Numbered from the stretch's first letter, positions 8,795-17,670 are shown. The stretch: 64,000 nt of DNA from Psychrobacter sp. UBA3480 (GCF_002377945.1 NZ_DFQV01000002.1:165498-229497); one strand, 5' to 3'. Translations and numbers: made by a program. Notes: generated from the letters alone by a model not told the origin.

Positions 8795-10174
8795 ATGAGC
8801 ATAAGTGACTATAGTAAATCCAAATTGTTATACGACCTAGTGGTCATTGGTGCAGGGGCTGGTGGCTTGAACGCAGCATTGACTGCTATGGAATATGGGA
8901 AAAAAGTGGCTTTAGTAGAGCGTAATCAGCCAGGAGGAGAGTGTACATGGTCTGGCTGCATTCCTAGTAAAGCGATGATACAAATGGCAAAAGAGATTAA
9001 AATCTCAAAAAAATATGGTTCTATAGAGATAAACTCTGCTGACGTTTTATCAAAAGTACGAGCATTAATTCAGAAGGCACATCAAGCAGAAGCTGTACCT
9101 GTTTTAGAAGCTGCTGGAATCGAATATTTCTACGGTGAAGCCGTATTTTTGGATAAAGATACTGTTCAAGTAGGTACAAATACTTTGCAAGCAGAGAATA
9201 TAATGATTGCCACAGGCTCATCGCCTGTCGTTCCAGATATCTTTGGTATTAACACAGTTGATTATCTAACAAATGAAAATATTTTTCTTTTGACAAACCT
9301 GCCTAGTAGCATCATTGTGTTGGGCGCTGGGGCTATTGGTGTTGAGCTGTCACAAGCAATGCAAGCGCTGGGCGTAGAAGTTAAACTGGTAGAAATGGCT
9401 TCTCATATTCTTTATCGAGAAGAAGTAGAGCTTTCTAAGTTACTACAGGAAGTCTTAGAAAAAGATGGGGTAGATATTCTTCTAAATCAACGTGCTATTG
9501 CTGTCTCAGAGGATGCTACAGGTATTCAGCTAACACTTTCTTCGCCTGAGGGAGAAGCCATCGTTTGTGCGGAAAAAATCTTGTTTGCTTTAGGACGGCA
9601 ACCTAATCTGACGACGCTAAATATAGCCGATATTGGCATTAAAGCTACCTCGCAAGGAATCACGGTGAATGACTACTGTCAAACCAACGTCTCTAATATT
9701 TATGCAACTGGAGATGTGGTAGGGCCTTACCTTTTTTCTCATATGGCTGGGTATCAAGCACGAAATGTAATCCATAATTTATATGGTGTAGGAGCACAGC
9801 CTATTGACTTATCAGGTGTCGCTTGGTGTACGTTCTCAGACCCCGAGTTTGCTCGTTGTGGCTTAACTGAAGTTGAAGCAAGCACGGAGCATAATGATAT
9901 CAAGACTTTTACGTTTGACTATGAAGATTTAGATCGTGCCGTTGTGGATCAAAAAACAATAGGTAAAGCAAAAGTAATTTGTGACAACAAAGGATTAATA
10001 CTAGGGGCTTCTATTTTAGGAGAACGGGCGTGTGAATTGTTGGGTGAGTTACAGCTATTAAAGCAGAATCAAATCCCCCTACAGAAACTGCAGGAGAGCA
10101 TACATCCCTATCCGGGATACAGCGAGTTACTTTTTTATTTAAGCATGGATGCAAAAGCATGTTTCATCGCTTAA
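8795..10174 (+). CDS. FAD/NAD-dependent disulfide oxidoreductase (dihydrolipoamide dehydrogenase-like)
   Basis: 459 residues of the pyridine-nucleotide disulfide oxidoreductase class I. FAD site VVIGAGAGGLNAAL (17-30), redox pair Cys50/Cys55 in GGECTWSGCIPSK, NAD site VLGAGAIGVELSQA near 174, second FAD motif IYATGDVVG near 305, and a C-terminal dimer domain with HPYPGYSE that keeps the His-Glu pair. Mercuric reductases have an N-terminal metal-binding domain and a C-terminal vicinal Cys pair, and this protein has neither. It is therefore closer to the lipoamide dehydrogenase-like stand-alone enzymes, with unknown electron acceptor. The TetR gene follows 40 bp downstream and probably controls it. 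Confidence 0.8.
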   Translation: MSISDYSKSKLLYDLVVIGAGAGGLNAALTAMEYGKKVALVERNQPGGECTWSGCIPSKAMIQMAKEIKISKKYGSIEINSADVLSKVRALIQKAHQAEAVPVLEAAGIEYFYGEAVFLDKDTVQVGTNTLQAENIMIATGSSPVVPDIFGINTVDYLTNENIFLLTNLPSSIIVLGAGAIGVELSQAMQALGVEVKLVEMASHILYREEVELSKLLQEVLEKDGVDILLNQRAIAVSEDATGIQLTLSSPEGEAIVCAEKILFALGRQPNLTTLNIADIGIKATSQGITVNDYCQTNVSNIYATGDVVGPYLFSHMAGYQARNVIHNLYGVGAQPIDLSGVAWCTFSDPEFARCGLTEVEASTEHNDIKTFTFDYEDLDRAVVDQKTIGKAKVICDNKGLILGASILGERACELLGELQLLKQNQIPLQKLQESIHPYPGYSELLFYLSMDAKACFIA

Positions 10175-10214
10175 AGTGTTAATCAATACGTATGAATAAA
10201 AGAAGGAGAGAGAG

Positions 10215-10790
10215 GTGGGTAAGCGTATGACAAAAGAAGAACGTCGTATTCAGTTATTGGCCATGGCTGATCAAATTGTTCAGGAGTCAGGTACAGAGGC
10301 TTTAACATTAATTTCATTAGCTGATTACGCAGGAGTTAGCAAGCCCATCACATATGAACACTTCGGCTCAAGAGAAGCGTTACTTTCAGCCCTCTATCAA
10401 AGCTATGATCAACGTGTAATTGAAGCTATTGAGCAAGCGGTGGCTGAGCAACCGCTCTCTCTCGAAGCCACCATCGATAGTGTTGTTAAGTCATATCTTG
10501 CTTGCGTAGTACATTGCGGATCTCAATACGAGGAAATTATTGCCGCTTTACAAGCTTACCCTGGTTACCGAAACCTCAAAGCTGATATTCGATACTACTT
10601 TTCTAAAGCCTATTGGCAGATTTTACAGCCTCATTTAACAGGGTCTTTCCAAGAAAACAAGGGGGTGTTATACGCTATCCACGGTACAATCGATGCTATT
10701 TCAGATGCAGTAATGATGGAGGGGTTAAGTTATGAAGCTGCTGAAAGCCTTTTACGAAAATTAATTCTTACTGTAGTTAGGTCGCTATAA
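10215..10790 (+). CDS. TetR-family regulator
   Basis: 191 residues starting with GTG at 10215, seven bases after the GGAG of AGAAGGAGAG. An N-terminal helix-turn-helix covers about 26-56 (ALTLISLADYAGVSKPITYE, then HFGSREALL), followed by an all-helical ligand-binding domain. It probably represses the oxidoreductase gene with which it forms a two-gene unit. The palindrome at 8721-8739 is a plausible operator. The pair lies between two copies of an 80-bp direct repeat, which suggests that it was inserted as one module. Confidence 0.85.
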   Translation: MGKRMTKEERRIQLLAMADQIVQESGTEALTLISLADYAGVSKPITYEHFGSREALLSALYQSYDQRVIEAIEQAVAEQPLSLEATIDSVVKSYLACVVHCGSQYEEIIAALQAYPGYRNLKADIRYYFSKAYWQILQPHLTGSFQENKGVLYAIHGTIDAISDAVMMEGLSYEAAESLLRKLILTVVRSL

Positions 10791-10852
10791 AAAATTACAG
10801 TGAGTCTGGAGTAAAGTCTTCGGAGTACCTGTTGGTATACTTCCTAAAGTGT

Positions 10853-10933
10853 TAGAAACTTCTAAATAAAATATGACCCTACCGTTATAAGGATGTCTAC
10901 GAGCGAGCTGTGTTATTTTAGAGAGTCGTTATT
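10853..10933 (+). repeat. direct repeat, right copy
   Basis: Diverged copy of 8401-8480. It begins at AGAAACTTCTAAATAAAAT and ends in TTATTTTAGAGAGTCGTTA. The right arm of the terminator hairpin present in the left copy is missing, so this copy cannot terminate. Confidence 0.85.
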
Positions 10934-11049
10934 ATCTGTGAACACCTCATTTTTAACACAGCTATTTGACGCAGTTATTTAATACAGTCTGGCTGCAATT
11001 TATCTCATTTTTATCGTCATGTTCAAAATGAGGACACGTCCGAATACTA

Positions 11050-12027
11050 CTATACAGTGAGCGTAATCTTACCCACTGCTTTACCTGATTCAAGGTGATC
11101 ATGTGCCCGTGCTACTTCCCAAATAGAGTAGTTACTATCATCTATGATAGGCGTGATTTTGCCACTATCAACCAGATCCGCAATCATTGTCAGGATACGA
11201 CCGTGCGATTCATGGTTGACGCCATGAAATAATGGAATGAGCACCAAAACACCGTGAAAGGATAAGGCTTTGAGAGCAACTTGCAATGGATCAGCAATCG
11301 GTAAAATAGTGGCGACATGGCCATTGAATCTAACGGCTTGAAAAGATTTTTGAATATTATCACCAGCCACCGTATCGAAAATTTTGTCAAAACCCACACC
11401 GTCAGTATACGTCGCCACATAGTCATCAACTTCCGCTGTTGTATAATCCACTAGATGATCCGCGCCTAGTGTTTGTGCTAGTGCACGATTAGCAGGAGAG
11501 TAGGTAGCGGTGACTGTCGCGCCAAGTACTTTTGCTAGCTGAACGGCAAGATGACCAACGCCCCCTGTTGCACCATGAATCAAGACATTATCGCCTTCTT
11601 TGACATTCATCTTTTGTACGAGCGCCTCATAAGAAGTGAGTGCGACCAACGGCAGGGCTGCGGCTTGCTTCATGCTGAGTGTTTTAGGCTTTTTAGCCAT
11701 CAAACGCACATCAACTAACATGAATTCAGCAAGTGCACCATCAATACCGTTAAGGCCACCAGCCATACCATAAACTTCGTCACCAACACTAAATTCAGTG
11801 ACGTCGGCACCTAACTCGCTCACAATGCCAGCTACATCACCGTGTAATATCTCTGGCAAATTATCCGACCAAGGCAGCTCGACTGAGCGCAGCATGGTAT
11901 CAATAGGGTTCACACTAGTGGCTTTCACTTCCACAACCATATGACCTAGTGTTGCCGTTGGTTTTGGTTTTTCTGCCAATTGGAAAACTGCAGTTGTACC
12001 GATTTCTTTAATGATCATCGCTTTCAT
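11050..12027 (-). CDS. zinc-independent MDR-family oxidoreductase (quinone reductase-like)
   Basis: 325 residues of the medium-chain dehydrogenase/reductase superfamily. GroES-like N-terminal half with SVNPIDTMLRS and LHGDVAGIV, then a Rossmann half with NVLIHGATGGVGHLAVQLAK (NADPH site) and GADHLVDYTT. The structural and catalytic zinc cysteines of alcohol dehydrogenases are absent, so it belongs with quinone oxidoreductase/zeta-crystallin-like enzymes that reduce enones or quinones. The ribosome binding site AAGGG is well placed. It is divergent from the LysR-type gene at 12196 with 168 bp between the starts, the usual arrangement of a LysR regulator and its target. Confidence 0.85.
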   Translation of the reverse strand: MKAMIIKEIGTTAVFQLAEKPKPTATLGHMVVEVKATSVNPIDTMLRSVELPWSDNLPEILHGDVAGIVSELGADVTEFSVGDEVYGMAGGLNGIDGALAEFMLVDVRLMAKKPKTLSMKQAAALPLVALTSYEALVQKMNVKEGDNVLIHGATGGVGHLAVQLAKVLGATVTATYSPANRALAQTLGADHLVDYTTAEVDDYVATYTDGVGFDKIFDTVAGDNIQKSFQAVRFNGHVATILPIADPLQVALKALSFHGVLVLIPLFHGVNHESHGRILTMIADLVDSGKITPIIDDSNYSIWEVARAHDHLESGKAVGKITLTV

Positions 12028-12195
12028 ATTATTACCCTTTACTGTTGTGGATGTCTTATTGTCTGTTTCAGAACACTCAGTTTAATCATTGCTAATCCAG
12101 CAAACCATTACCCAGTAAACAAATTACTTTTGCTTTTTGAGCAAATCATGGTTACAGTTAAGTTGAATCCTTATCAATTTAATAGAGGAGTGGCA

Positions 12196-13089
12196 ATGAG
12201 CTCAATAAATCGATTGGCGTATTTCAATAGTGTTGTCGAAACTGGTAGCATTTCAGAGGCTAGCCGCATCTTTGATGTACAGCCGTCTTCTATTTCACGG
12301 CAGTTAGCGGTGCTTGAAAAGGAGCTGGGCGTACGTCTGCTCAATAAAACGACCAGAAACACCAGTTTGACTGAAGCGGGGCACAAATATTACGAATACT
12401 CTCAGCGAATTGTGTCAGATTTTGATAACGCCAAAAGAGTCGTTAATGACTTACAAATAACGCCGCAAGGTAAGCTGAAAATCAGCATGACAGTCGGTTT
12501 TGGTGAAAGTATGGTATTACCATTAATACCAAAATTTATGTCGTTATATCCAGATATTGATATAAAAATTGAGTTAACAGAGCGGGTTGTAGATCTTATA
12601 GAAGAAAATATTGACGTGGCTATTCGAAGTGGACGCTTATCTGATTCGACCATGATTGCCCGACGCTTGGTATTTAATGATTTTCTACTGTGTGCAAGCC
12701 CCCAATATTTAAAAAATAATGGCACGCCTCGTAGGATTGATGATCTAGCTAATCACCAATGTATCCGATATGGTTATAACGGTTGGAAAGAGTGGTTTTT
12801 GATAGCAGAAGATCGTAAAAAGTTGATGATTAATAGTCAGGTTTCAGTGAATTCGGTGAATGGTCAAAAGCAGCTGGTATTGAATCATACAGGTCTGACG
12901 CTAATCCCACTGTGGGCTGTTAAAGATGAATTGGCGAAAGGGTCATTGGTTCAAGTCATGCCAGATCATATTTTTAGTCCCTATGAAGAACTGAGTGCTA
13001 CTTACGCTATTTATTTAAAGCGAGATATGGTCTCTCCAAAAACGCGCGTTTTTTTAGATTTTTTGATAGAACAGATGATAGCGATCTGA
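12196..13089 (+). CDS. LysR-family regulator, divergent from MDR oxidoreductase
   Basis: 297 residues. Winged helix-turn-helix at the N-terminus (MSSINRLAYFNSVVETGSIS, EASRIFDVQPSSISRQLAVL) and a periplasmic-binding-like effector domain from about 90. The start at 12196 has GAGGAG five bases upstream and gives the standard LysR length. The longer open frame from 11980 would run into the divergent gene. It probably regulates the MDR gene and itself from the shared 168-bp promoter region. The effector is unknown. Confidence 0.85.
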   Translation: MSSINRLAYFNSVVETGSISEASRIFDVQPSSISRQLAVLEKELGVRLLNKTTRNTSLTEAGHKYYEYSQRIVSDFDNAKRVVNDLQITPQGKLKISMTVGFGESMVLPLIPKFMSLYPDIDIKIELTERVVDLIEENIDVAIRSGRLSDSTMIARRLVFNDFLLCASPQYLKNNGTPRRIDDLANHQCIRYGYNGWKEWFLIAEDRKKLMINSQVSVNSVNGQKQLVLNHTGLTLIPLWAVKDELAKGSLVQVMPDHIFSPYEELSATYAIYLKRDMVSPKTRVFLDFLIEQMIAI

Positions 13090-13292
13090 GTTTGGGTCTG
13101 CAGCTTGATCGTACAAATTGTTGTATTCGATGTCTGCTAAATACACTTTCATGAATATTGATGTTCTTAAAGACCGAGTATGAATAGTTTATGAAAAAAT
13201 AGAAGAGCACCCAATCTGCGTATTATTTCATATACGATATGTGCCTAGGCATTCATTAGTTGATAAACGTACTCATTGGTTAGGATATTTAT

Positions 13293-13448
13293 ATGAATAC
13301 TAAGATGATGATAATCATTATTATCACTGCCATTCTTGCGTTCTGGCTAGGCATCAAAGCCCATGAATTCTATTACAATGATATTTGTTTGGATCTAGGC
13401 GGTGGTCAGAATCCAGGAAACCACCATATTTGCGTCATTCAGCAATAA
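13293..13448 (+). CDS. 51-residue single-pass membrane peptide
   Basis: Short open frame MNTKMMIIIIITAILAFWLG, then a polar tail with NDICLDLGGG and HHICVIQQ. One N-terminal membrane helix (5-21) and two cysteines in a C-L-D-x-G-G...C arrangement that recurs in small gammaproteobacterial membrane proteins. AGGATATTTAT precedes the ATG. It may share a transcript with the gene at 13515, 66 bp downstream. Function unknown. Confidence 0.5.
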   Translation: MNTKMMIIIIITAILAFWLGIKAHEFYYNDICLDLGGGQNPGNHHICVIQQ

Positions 13449-13514
13449 CTATACTGCAATAACTTTCGAATAAAAATAAATTATTATTGCTAATTCTTAT
13501 ATAACGGAGATTTC

Positions 13515-13739
13515 ATGACATCTAAATTATTTATCAGTGGCTCAATTATGCTGACCCTCGCTGCATTGTCTGGACTGATGGAGAGCTTATTTTACGGTGA
13601 CATTGCTTCTGATGGCGTGCTCCAAGAAAGCTTGTTTTTACCTTTGGCTTTTATTTTTTTAGCCTTAGCAATCATCCTTTATGGCTTATCATTAATCATG
13701 GAGGTAAAAACAAGAGTGACAGGTACTCACATTAGCTAA
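13515..13739 (+). CDS. small two-helix membrane protein
   Basis: 74 residues with two hydrophobic helices (about 5-24 and 42-63) and a polar middle (YGDIASDGVLQESL). The start follows ACGGAG. No family recognised. A fragment of another gene's 3' end begins directly after its stop. Confidence 0.55.
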   Translation: MTSKLFISGSIMLTLAALSGLMESLFYGDIASDGVLQESLFLPLAFIFLALAIILYGLSLIMEVKTRVTGTHIS

Positions 13740-13744
13740 ACACT

Positions 13745-13853
13745 TATTCCCCAACTACATTATCAACCAGCATCACCTCTTCGCTCACTGTAAACGTTAG
13801 ATCATGAACACTAGATCTGACGTTTTTATTTTGGTCAGTCTTTGTTGGGTATA
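13745..13853 (-). pseudogene. 3' fragment of the 3954-4628 lipoprotein gene
   Basis: About 110 bp match the last 35 or so codons of the lipoprotein gene at 3954-4628, in the same orientation, with scattered substitutions. Shared blocks include TTTTTATTTTGGTCAGTCT and GTTGGGTA. The rest of the gene is absent. It is a remnant of a second copy. Confidence 0.8.
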
Positions 13854-13941
13854 CTCAATGAAATCAGACAAGCAGCCTTACTGAACATTTTTCGATACAG
13901 TACAGTTATAAAGTTCAATGCTAGGTACATATAATCATTTA

Positions 13942-14076
13942 GGGCGAGTCATCAATTAGCACATTAATGCATTTAGTGGCCTTAAAATGGCTAAATTTTG
14001 CTAAACATTTTCAGTAATCTTGTCTATCTACCATTTTTCTCATTTTAAGCCTCACAATCTAATTGATGACACGCCC
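13942..14076. mobile_element. MITE, copy 1 (135 bp)
   Basis: Terminal inverted repeats GGGCGAGTCATCAATTAG and CTAATTGATGACACGCCC (one mismatch) flanked by TA on both sides (13940-13941 and 14077-14078), as expected for a TA target duplication. There is no coding capacity. The end sequence is of the IS5/IS427-like kind, so a transposase elsewhere may mobilise it. It ends six bases from the stop codon of the LysR gene. Confidence 0.8.
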
Positions 14077-14082
14077 TAGGTT

Positions 14083-14958
14083 TCACTTTTTTAATAATTG
14101 TACGGCCATTTTTATAAATGCCTGTGCTGCAGGAGAAGCTTGCCGGGTACTGTGCAGTGCTAAACCAATCGTTCGTTTGTATTGCGGCGCTACTTGCCGA
14201 ACCACATAGCCATCAGTTGGCAAAGCTTGAGGGAGTGCTAATTCAGCAACAAGGGCAACACCTTCTCCTTTTGCAACCAAGACAATTGTCGTCATCAATT
14301 GGGTCGTTCTGTAGCGAATATCGGGGATCAGATCCTCGGATGCAAATAGCTTGGAAATGAGTTGCGCTGAACCAGCTTCAGTCAGAATAAAAGGAACATG
14401 ACATAAATCTTGAAGTACAATTTCATCTTTATTCGCCAATGAATGTGTTTTAGGAATAAGAGCAACCATTTGATCTTCAATCAATGCAAAGGTATCAAAA
14501 TGCTCATCAGGAAGTACCACAAAGCCAACATCAACACGCCGCTCTTGTAACCATTGTACGACCTGCTGATCATTTCCTTCATCAATACGCACCTCAATAT
14601 TGGGAAATTGCTTACGGTAACTCTCTAGAATCTCAGGAAGTAAGCGTAAAGAAGAAGTAGGGCCGAAAGAACCAATACACAGGCTACCTAGTTGCAATCC
14701 CTTAATATCAGCAGCTTCTTGGCGTATGGTCTCAGCCAACCCCAGTATTTCTCGAGCGCGGGGTAGTAATCGAGTGCCAGCGACAGTCAGTTCAGCTTGT
14801 GACTTATTGCGCTCGATAAGGCTTACTCCTAAATCTTCTTCGAGTTTTTTCAGTGTGTGCGAAACAGCTGACTGACTAATACCTAACTGTTGGGCTGCCA
14901 AGGTAAATCCACACAGCTCTGCAACGACCACAAATATTTCAAGTTGGCTAAACGTCAT
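14083..14958 (-). CDS. LysR-family regulator, divergent from EamA transporter
   Basis: 291 residues. N-terminal HTH MTFSQLEIFVVVAELCGFTL and QLGISQSAVSHTLKKLEEDL, then an effector-binding domain. Start preceded by AAAGG. It is divergent from the EamA gene (15042) with about 80 bp between starts, so it likely controls that exporter. The pair is bracketed by two copies of a MITE (13942-14076 and 16018-16187) in the same orientation. Confidence 0.85.
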   Translation of the reverse strand: MTFSQLEIFVVVAELCGFTLAAQQLGISQSAVSHTLKKLEEDLGVSLIERNKSQAELTVAGTRLLPRAREILGLAETIRQEAADIKGLQLGSLCIGSFGPTSSLRLLPEILESYRKQFPNIEVRIDEGNDQQVVQWLQERRVDVGFVVLPDEHFDTFALIEDQMVALIPKTHSLANKDEIVLQDLCHVPFILTEAGSAQLISKLFASEDLIPDIRYRTTQLMTTIVLVAKGEGVALVAELALPQALPTDGYVVRQVAPQYKRTIGLALHSTRQASPAAQAFIKMAVQLLKK

Positions 14959-15041
14959 GACCTTTTGCTCATTTTACTATGACTTAACATTAGTGAAATA
15001 CTATAGCACATATCAGGTTAACTCTTATATTGAGCGACATC

Positions 15042-15968
15042 ATGCAACCAACTACCAGTACCTCTAACGACTTAGCTTTACCCTCTATCTGGCCAATATA
15101 TTTCAAACTTGTCCTAGTCGCCTTACTGTGGGGAGGGACTTTTATCGCAGGGCGTTTACTTGCCGAATCGCTTTCACCGTTAATGTCAGCGATAGGCCGT
15201 TTTGGTCTGGCGGTATTTATACTCATTTTACTCACTATAAAACTAGAAGGTAGGCTACCAACGCTATCGCTCAGACAGGTTGCGATCACCTTCGCTCTCG
15301 GTCTTACTGGGATATTTACCTACAATCTGTTCTTTTTTACTGCGCTCTCTGAAATGGCAGCCTCCCGAACGGCTCTATTTGTCGCGTTTAATCCTATCGC
15401 GACGGCGGTACTATTTTCCCTCTTATACCGAGAAAAAATTTCATTGCAGATGTTGCTTGGGATAACTGTGGCGGTATTGGGCGCATTGACCGTGATCAGT
15501 AATGGTCATCTACTGACTGTGATCCAAGGCAGTGGTCAGGCTTTTGGCCATGGTGAATTTTCAATGCTCTGCGCGGTAATCAGTTGGGCCATCTATACCG
15601 TCGTGGGACGGAAAGCGCTGCTTGGTTTATCACCTTTAGTGTCAACGACTTATGCTGCTATCTGGGGATTGCTACTGCTGTTAATGATGTGGTTGTTCAG
15701 TCCAAACGTACAAGTGCTATCAGAGTTAAACTGGAAGGTTTGTGCAGCTATTGGCTATTTAGCGATATTTGGCACCGTTATTCCTTTTATTTGGTATTAC
15801 CAAGGAATCAAAAAGATTGGCGCAGCGCAAACGTCCGTTTTTACTAACTTTGTTCCGTTATTTGGTGTGTTGCTCGGCGCTTTGCTACTCAATGAGCAGA
15901 TATCCTCTGCGATGTTGCTTGGTGGAGCGCTGGTGATCACTGGAGTCATTCTGACAAATCGGCATTAA
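15042..15968 (+). CDS. EamA/DMT-family transporter
   Basis: About 308 residues with ten predicted membrane helices in two EamA repeats, the first opening FKLVLVALLWGGTFIAGRLL, the second at FSMLCAVISWAIYTVVGRKA. This is the drug/metabolite transporter superfamily, inner membrane. The substrate is likely an amino acid, a metabolite or a drug and is not predictable. The ATG at 15042 is taken; an in-frame TTG at 15030 is the alternative and neither has a strong ribosome binding site. Divergent LysR regulator next door. Confidence 0.8.
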   Translation: MQPTTSTSNDLALPSIWPIYFKLVLVALLWGGTFIAGRLLAESLSPLMSAIGRFGLAVFILILLTIKLEGRLPTLSLRQVAITFALGLTGIFTYNLFFFTALSEMAASRTALFVAFNPIATAVLFSLLYREKISLQMLLGITVAVLGALTVISNGHLLTVIQGSGQAFGHGEFSMLCAVISWAIYTVVGRKALLGLSPLVSTTYAAIWGLLLLLMMWLFSPNVQVLSELNWKVCAAIGYLAIFGTVIPFIWYYQGIKKIGAAQTSVFTNFVPLFGVLLGALLLNEQISSAMLLGGALVITGVILTNRH

Positions 15969-16017
15969 TAAAAGTGAGCGGTGGTGAAGAAACCTTACAA
16001 CTAAACTTGGTAAACTT

Positions 16018-16187
16018 GAGCATGTCATTAATTGGCGCATTAGTACATTTATTGGCCTTAAAATGGCTAAATCTTGCTAAACATCGTCAGTAATTTTGCC
16101 AATATGTTCATGTTAACAGCAATTTCTTCCTTGTTTATCTACAATTTTTCTCATTTCAAATCTTACAATCTAATTGATGATACGCCC
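16018..16187. mobile_element. MITE, copy 2 (about 170 bp)
   Basis: Same element and orientation as 13942-14076. Shared interior TGGCCTTAAAATGGCTAAAT and right end CTAATTGATGATACGCCC followed by TA. The left end is worn and about 30 bp in the middle (around ATGTTCATGTTAACAGC) are present only here. Confidence 0.75.
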
Positions 16188-16267
16188 TAGATCGCTTAAA
16201 AAAGTATTTAACTTTTGAAATGGACTTGCTAGATTAGGGTTTTTTAATAAAAATAGGAGTGTAAGCT

Positions 16268-16789
16268 ATGTCGCATATAGAAATCAAACTAGCACGACCT
16301 CGAGTGGATGAAGTCTTTGCACGTTATAAGCATCTGATTGGTAAAGACTTCCCAGGCTATCGTAACTATGTTTATCGTACCATTACTTATGTCATGCATT
16401 TTTTGGACAATGAACCTGAGTATGAGGCCTTAATTGAAACCATATGTGCTTATTTTGCTTATCATGACATAGGACTATGGACAGATCATACACTGGCTTA
16501 TTTGGAACCCTCTGAAGCAGTTGCACTTGCAGATAATGAAAAATATGACTGGGGATTTGATCCTCAACTACTTCGCAACGCAATTCACTGGCATCAAAAA
16601 ATCACCCCTTATTCCGGTAAAAGTAAGGAAGTTATTGAAGCTTGTCAAAAAGCAGACTGGGTTGATATATCAAAAGACCATATTCGTAAGGGTATGAGTA
16701 AAGCTGTTATTAGAAAGGTCGAAGCAGCCTTTTCCAATTTGGGTTTCCAAAACACATTGCTACGATTAACTAAAGATTACGAAGGTTAA
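16268..16789 (+). CDS. HD-domain phosphohydrolase-like protein
   Basis: 173 residues, all-helical. An HD-type metal site is visible as YRTITYVMHF followed by YFAYHDIGLWTD, with the His-Asp pair in AYHDIG, and later NAIHWHQKITPY supplying further histidines. AGGAG precedes the ATG. HD proteins hydrolyse nucleotides or phosphoesters. The substrate is not evident. It stands alone between the MITE and a boundary palindrome. Confidence 0.7.
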   Translation: MSHIEIKLARPRVDEVFARYKHLIGKDFPGYRNYVYRTITYVMHFLDNEPEYEALIETICAYFAYHDIGLWTDHTLAYLEPSEAVALADNEKYDWGFDPQLLRNAIHWHQKITPYSGKSKEVIEACQKADWVDISKDHIRKGMSKAVIRKVEAAFSNLGFQNTLLRLTKDYEG

Positions 16790-17029
16790 ACACTTGTTGG
16801 TAATGTTAAGGTGACACGAGGTATTATGAAATGGTGATTAACTCAATGTGTCATCTTTGAATAATTTCTTAAAATAAAGTAAGATAATCCCGGATTTTAT
16901 GTGCTCGCCTAAAAAAACACTGCGACTATTTAGATCACTCGAACCACCTTTAGTTAATATTTATATTCGAATAGCTCAATTTGTGTACACCACGAAGTAC
17001 ACTGTCATTATTTTAATAGATTTATTTAT

Positions 17030-17120
17030 TAGCGCATATAGCCTACAGCCTAGTGTTCAAGTCCTGACTAGGGAACCGAACCAGTAAAAGCACTTGATTG
17101 GTCCGCTATAGGTATAGAGT
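17030..17120 (-). repeat. boundary palindrome, copy 2
   Basis: Inverted relative to copies at 2135 and 36415. Plus strand reads AGCCTACAGCCTAGTGTTCA, then AGTCCTGACTAGGGAACCG and AACCAGTAAAAGCACTTG. Outer TATAGC arms are inverted. In the sense of the Nudix gene (minus strand) it lies just 3' of it. Confidence 0.75.
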
Positions 17121-17138
17121 ATCGAACATTCTTACTTT

Positions 17139-17549
17139 TTAGAGTAACTCAGCTGCTTGTAATGCTATCTCTTTAACATCTAAGCTAAGGGCTAAATCTG
17201 TATTGATCAAATCTTCAATATTGAAAAATCTAGCTTCTACGGCATCATCACCTGCTAGAGGATCACTAGAAACCCAAATACAAAGTACGGCTACAGCGTT
17301 AAATATCTTGAAAGCATTTGATACAATGCTTGTCTCTTCACAAAGTTCACGAACAGCAGCATCTTTAACCGTTTCCCCACGTTCAATTTTACCACCGGGA
17401 AAACCCCATCGACCTACATCGGGTGGGTTAGCACGGCGGACTAAAAGCACCTTTCCATCTTTAAAAAGCACTCCAATAGTAGCTACTATTGGACGTAATT
17501 TCTGTGGTTCGTATTGTATTATAGGTTCATTACATAGTTTATTAGACAT
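17139..17549 (-). CDS. Nudix hydrolase, internally shortened copy
   Basis: 136 residues. It is nearly the same as the 154-residue protein at 3445-3909 but lacks about 18 residues after FNAV (the DAFDFDSSGKLRHHFVL segment), an in-frame deletion. The Nudix box (GGKIERGETVKDAAVRELCE, then ETSI) is intact. The missing piece lies in the strand after the Nudix helix, so folding or substrate binding may be affected. It is flanked 3' by a complete boundary palindrome and 5' by a short fragment of it (17592-17616), unlike the full-length copy. Confidence 0.75.
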   Translation of the reverse strand: MSNKLCNEPIIQYEPQKLRPIVATIGVLFKDGKVLLVRRANPPDVGRWGFPGGKIERGETVKDAAVRELCEETSIVSNAFKIFNAVAVLCIWVSSDPLAGDDAVEARFFNIEDLINTDLALSLDVKEIALQAAELL

Positions 17550-17591
17550 AAAGACTCAATTGAGAATAGGACATAGAGGATAGCTGAATAT

Positions 17592-17616
17592 TCAGGTCCT
17601 CACTAGGGAACCGCAT
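17592..17616 (-). repeat. partial boundary palindrome
   Basis: TTCAGGTCCTCACTAGGGAA followed by CCG matches the centre of the three complete copies. Only the core remains. It lies 5' of the shortened Nudix gene. Confidence 0.65.
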
Positions 17617-17641
17617 CTTCAGAATGTGATGAATATTTTTG

Positions 17642-17670
17642 TTGACAATGGTTATCACTAACATTAATAT
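17642..17670 (+). promoter_or_regulatory. sigma-70-type promoter
   Basis: TTGACA (17642-17647), a 17-base spacer and TAATAT (17665-17670). This is a near-consensus pair 44 bp before the ATG at 17714. Confidence 0.7.

Noticed and set aside
8795..10174. Assignment of the disulfide oxidoreductase as mercuric reductase (merA)
   Set aside because: The N-terminal metal-binding domain and the C-terminal Cys pair are missing and there are no other mer genes.
11980..12195. Longer N-terminus for the LysR protein
   Set aside because: It would overlap the divergent MDR gene and adds Cys-rich residues unlike any LysR start; the ATG at 12196 has a good ribosome binding site.
17041..17080. The boundary element core (GTTCAAGTCCTGACTAGGGA) as the 3' end of a tRNA gene
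   Set aside because: The T-loop-like TTCAAGTC is there, but flanking bases do not pair into a T stem, and no D arm or anticodon arm lies upstream in any copy.
16899..17087. A 62-residue open frame
   Set aside because: It runs across the boundary palindrome, has no ribosome binding site and no recognisable composition.
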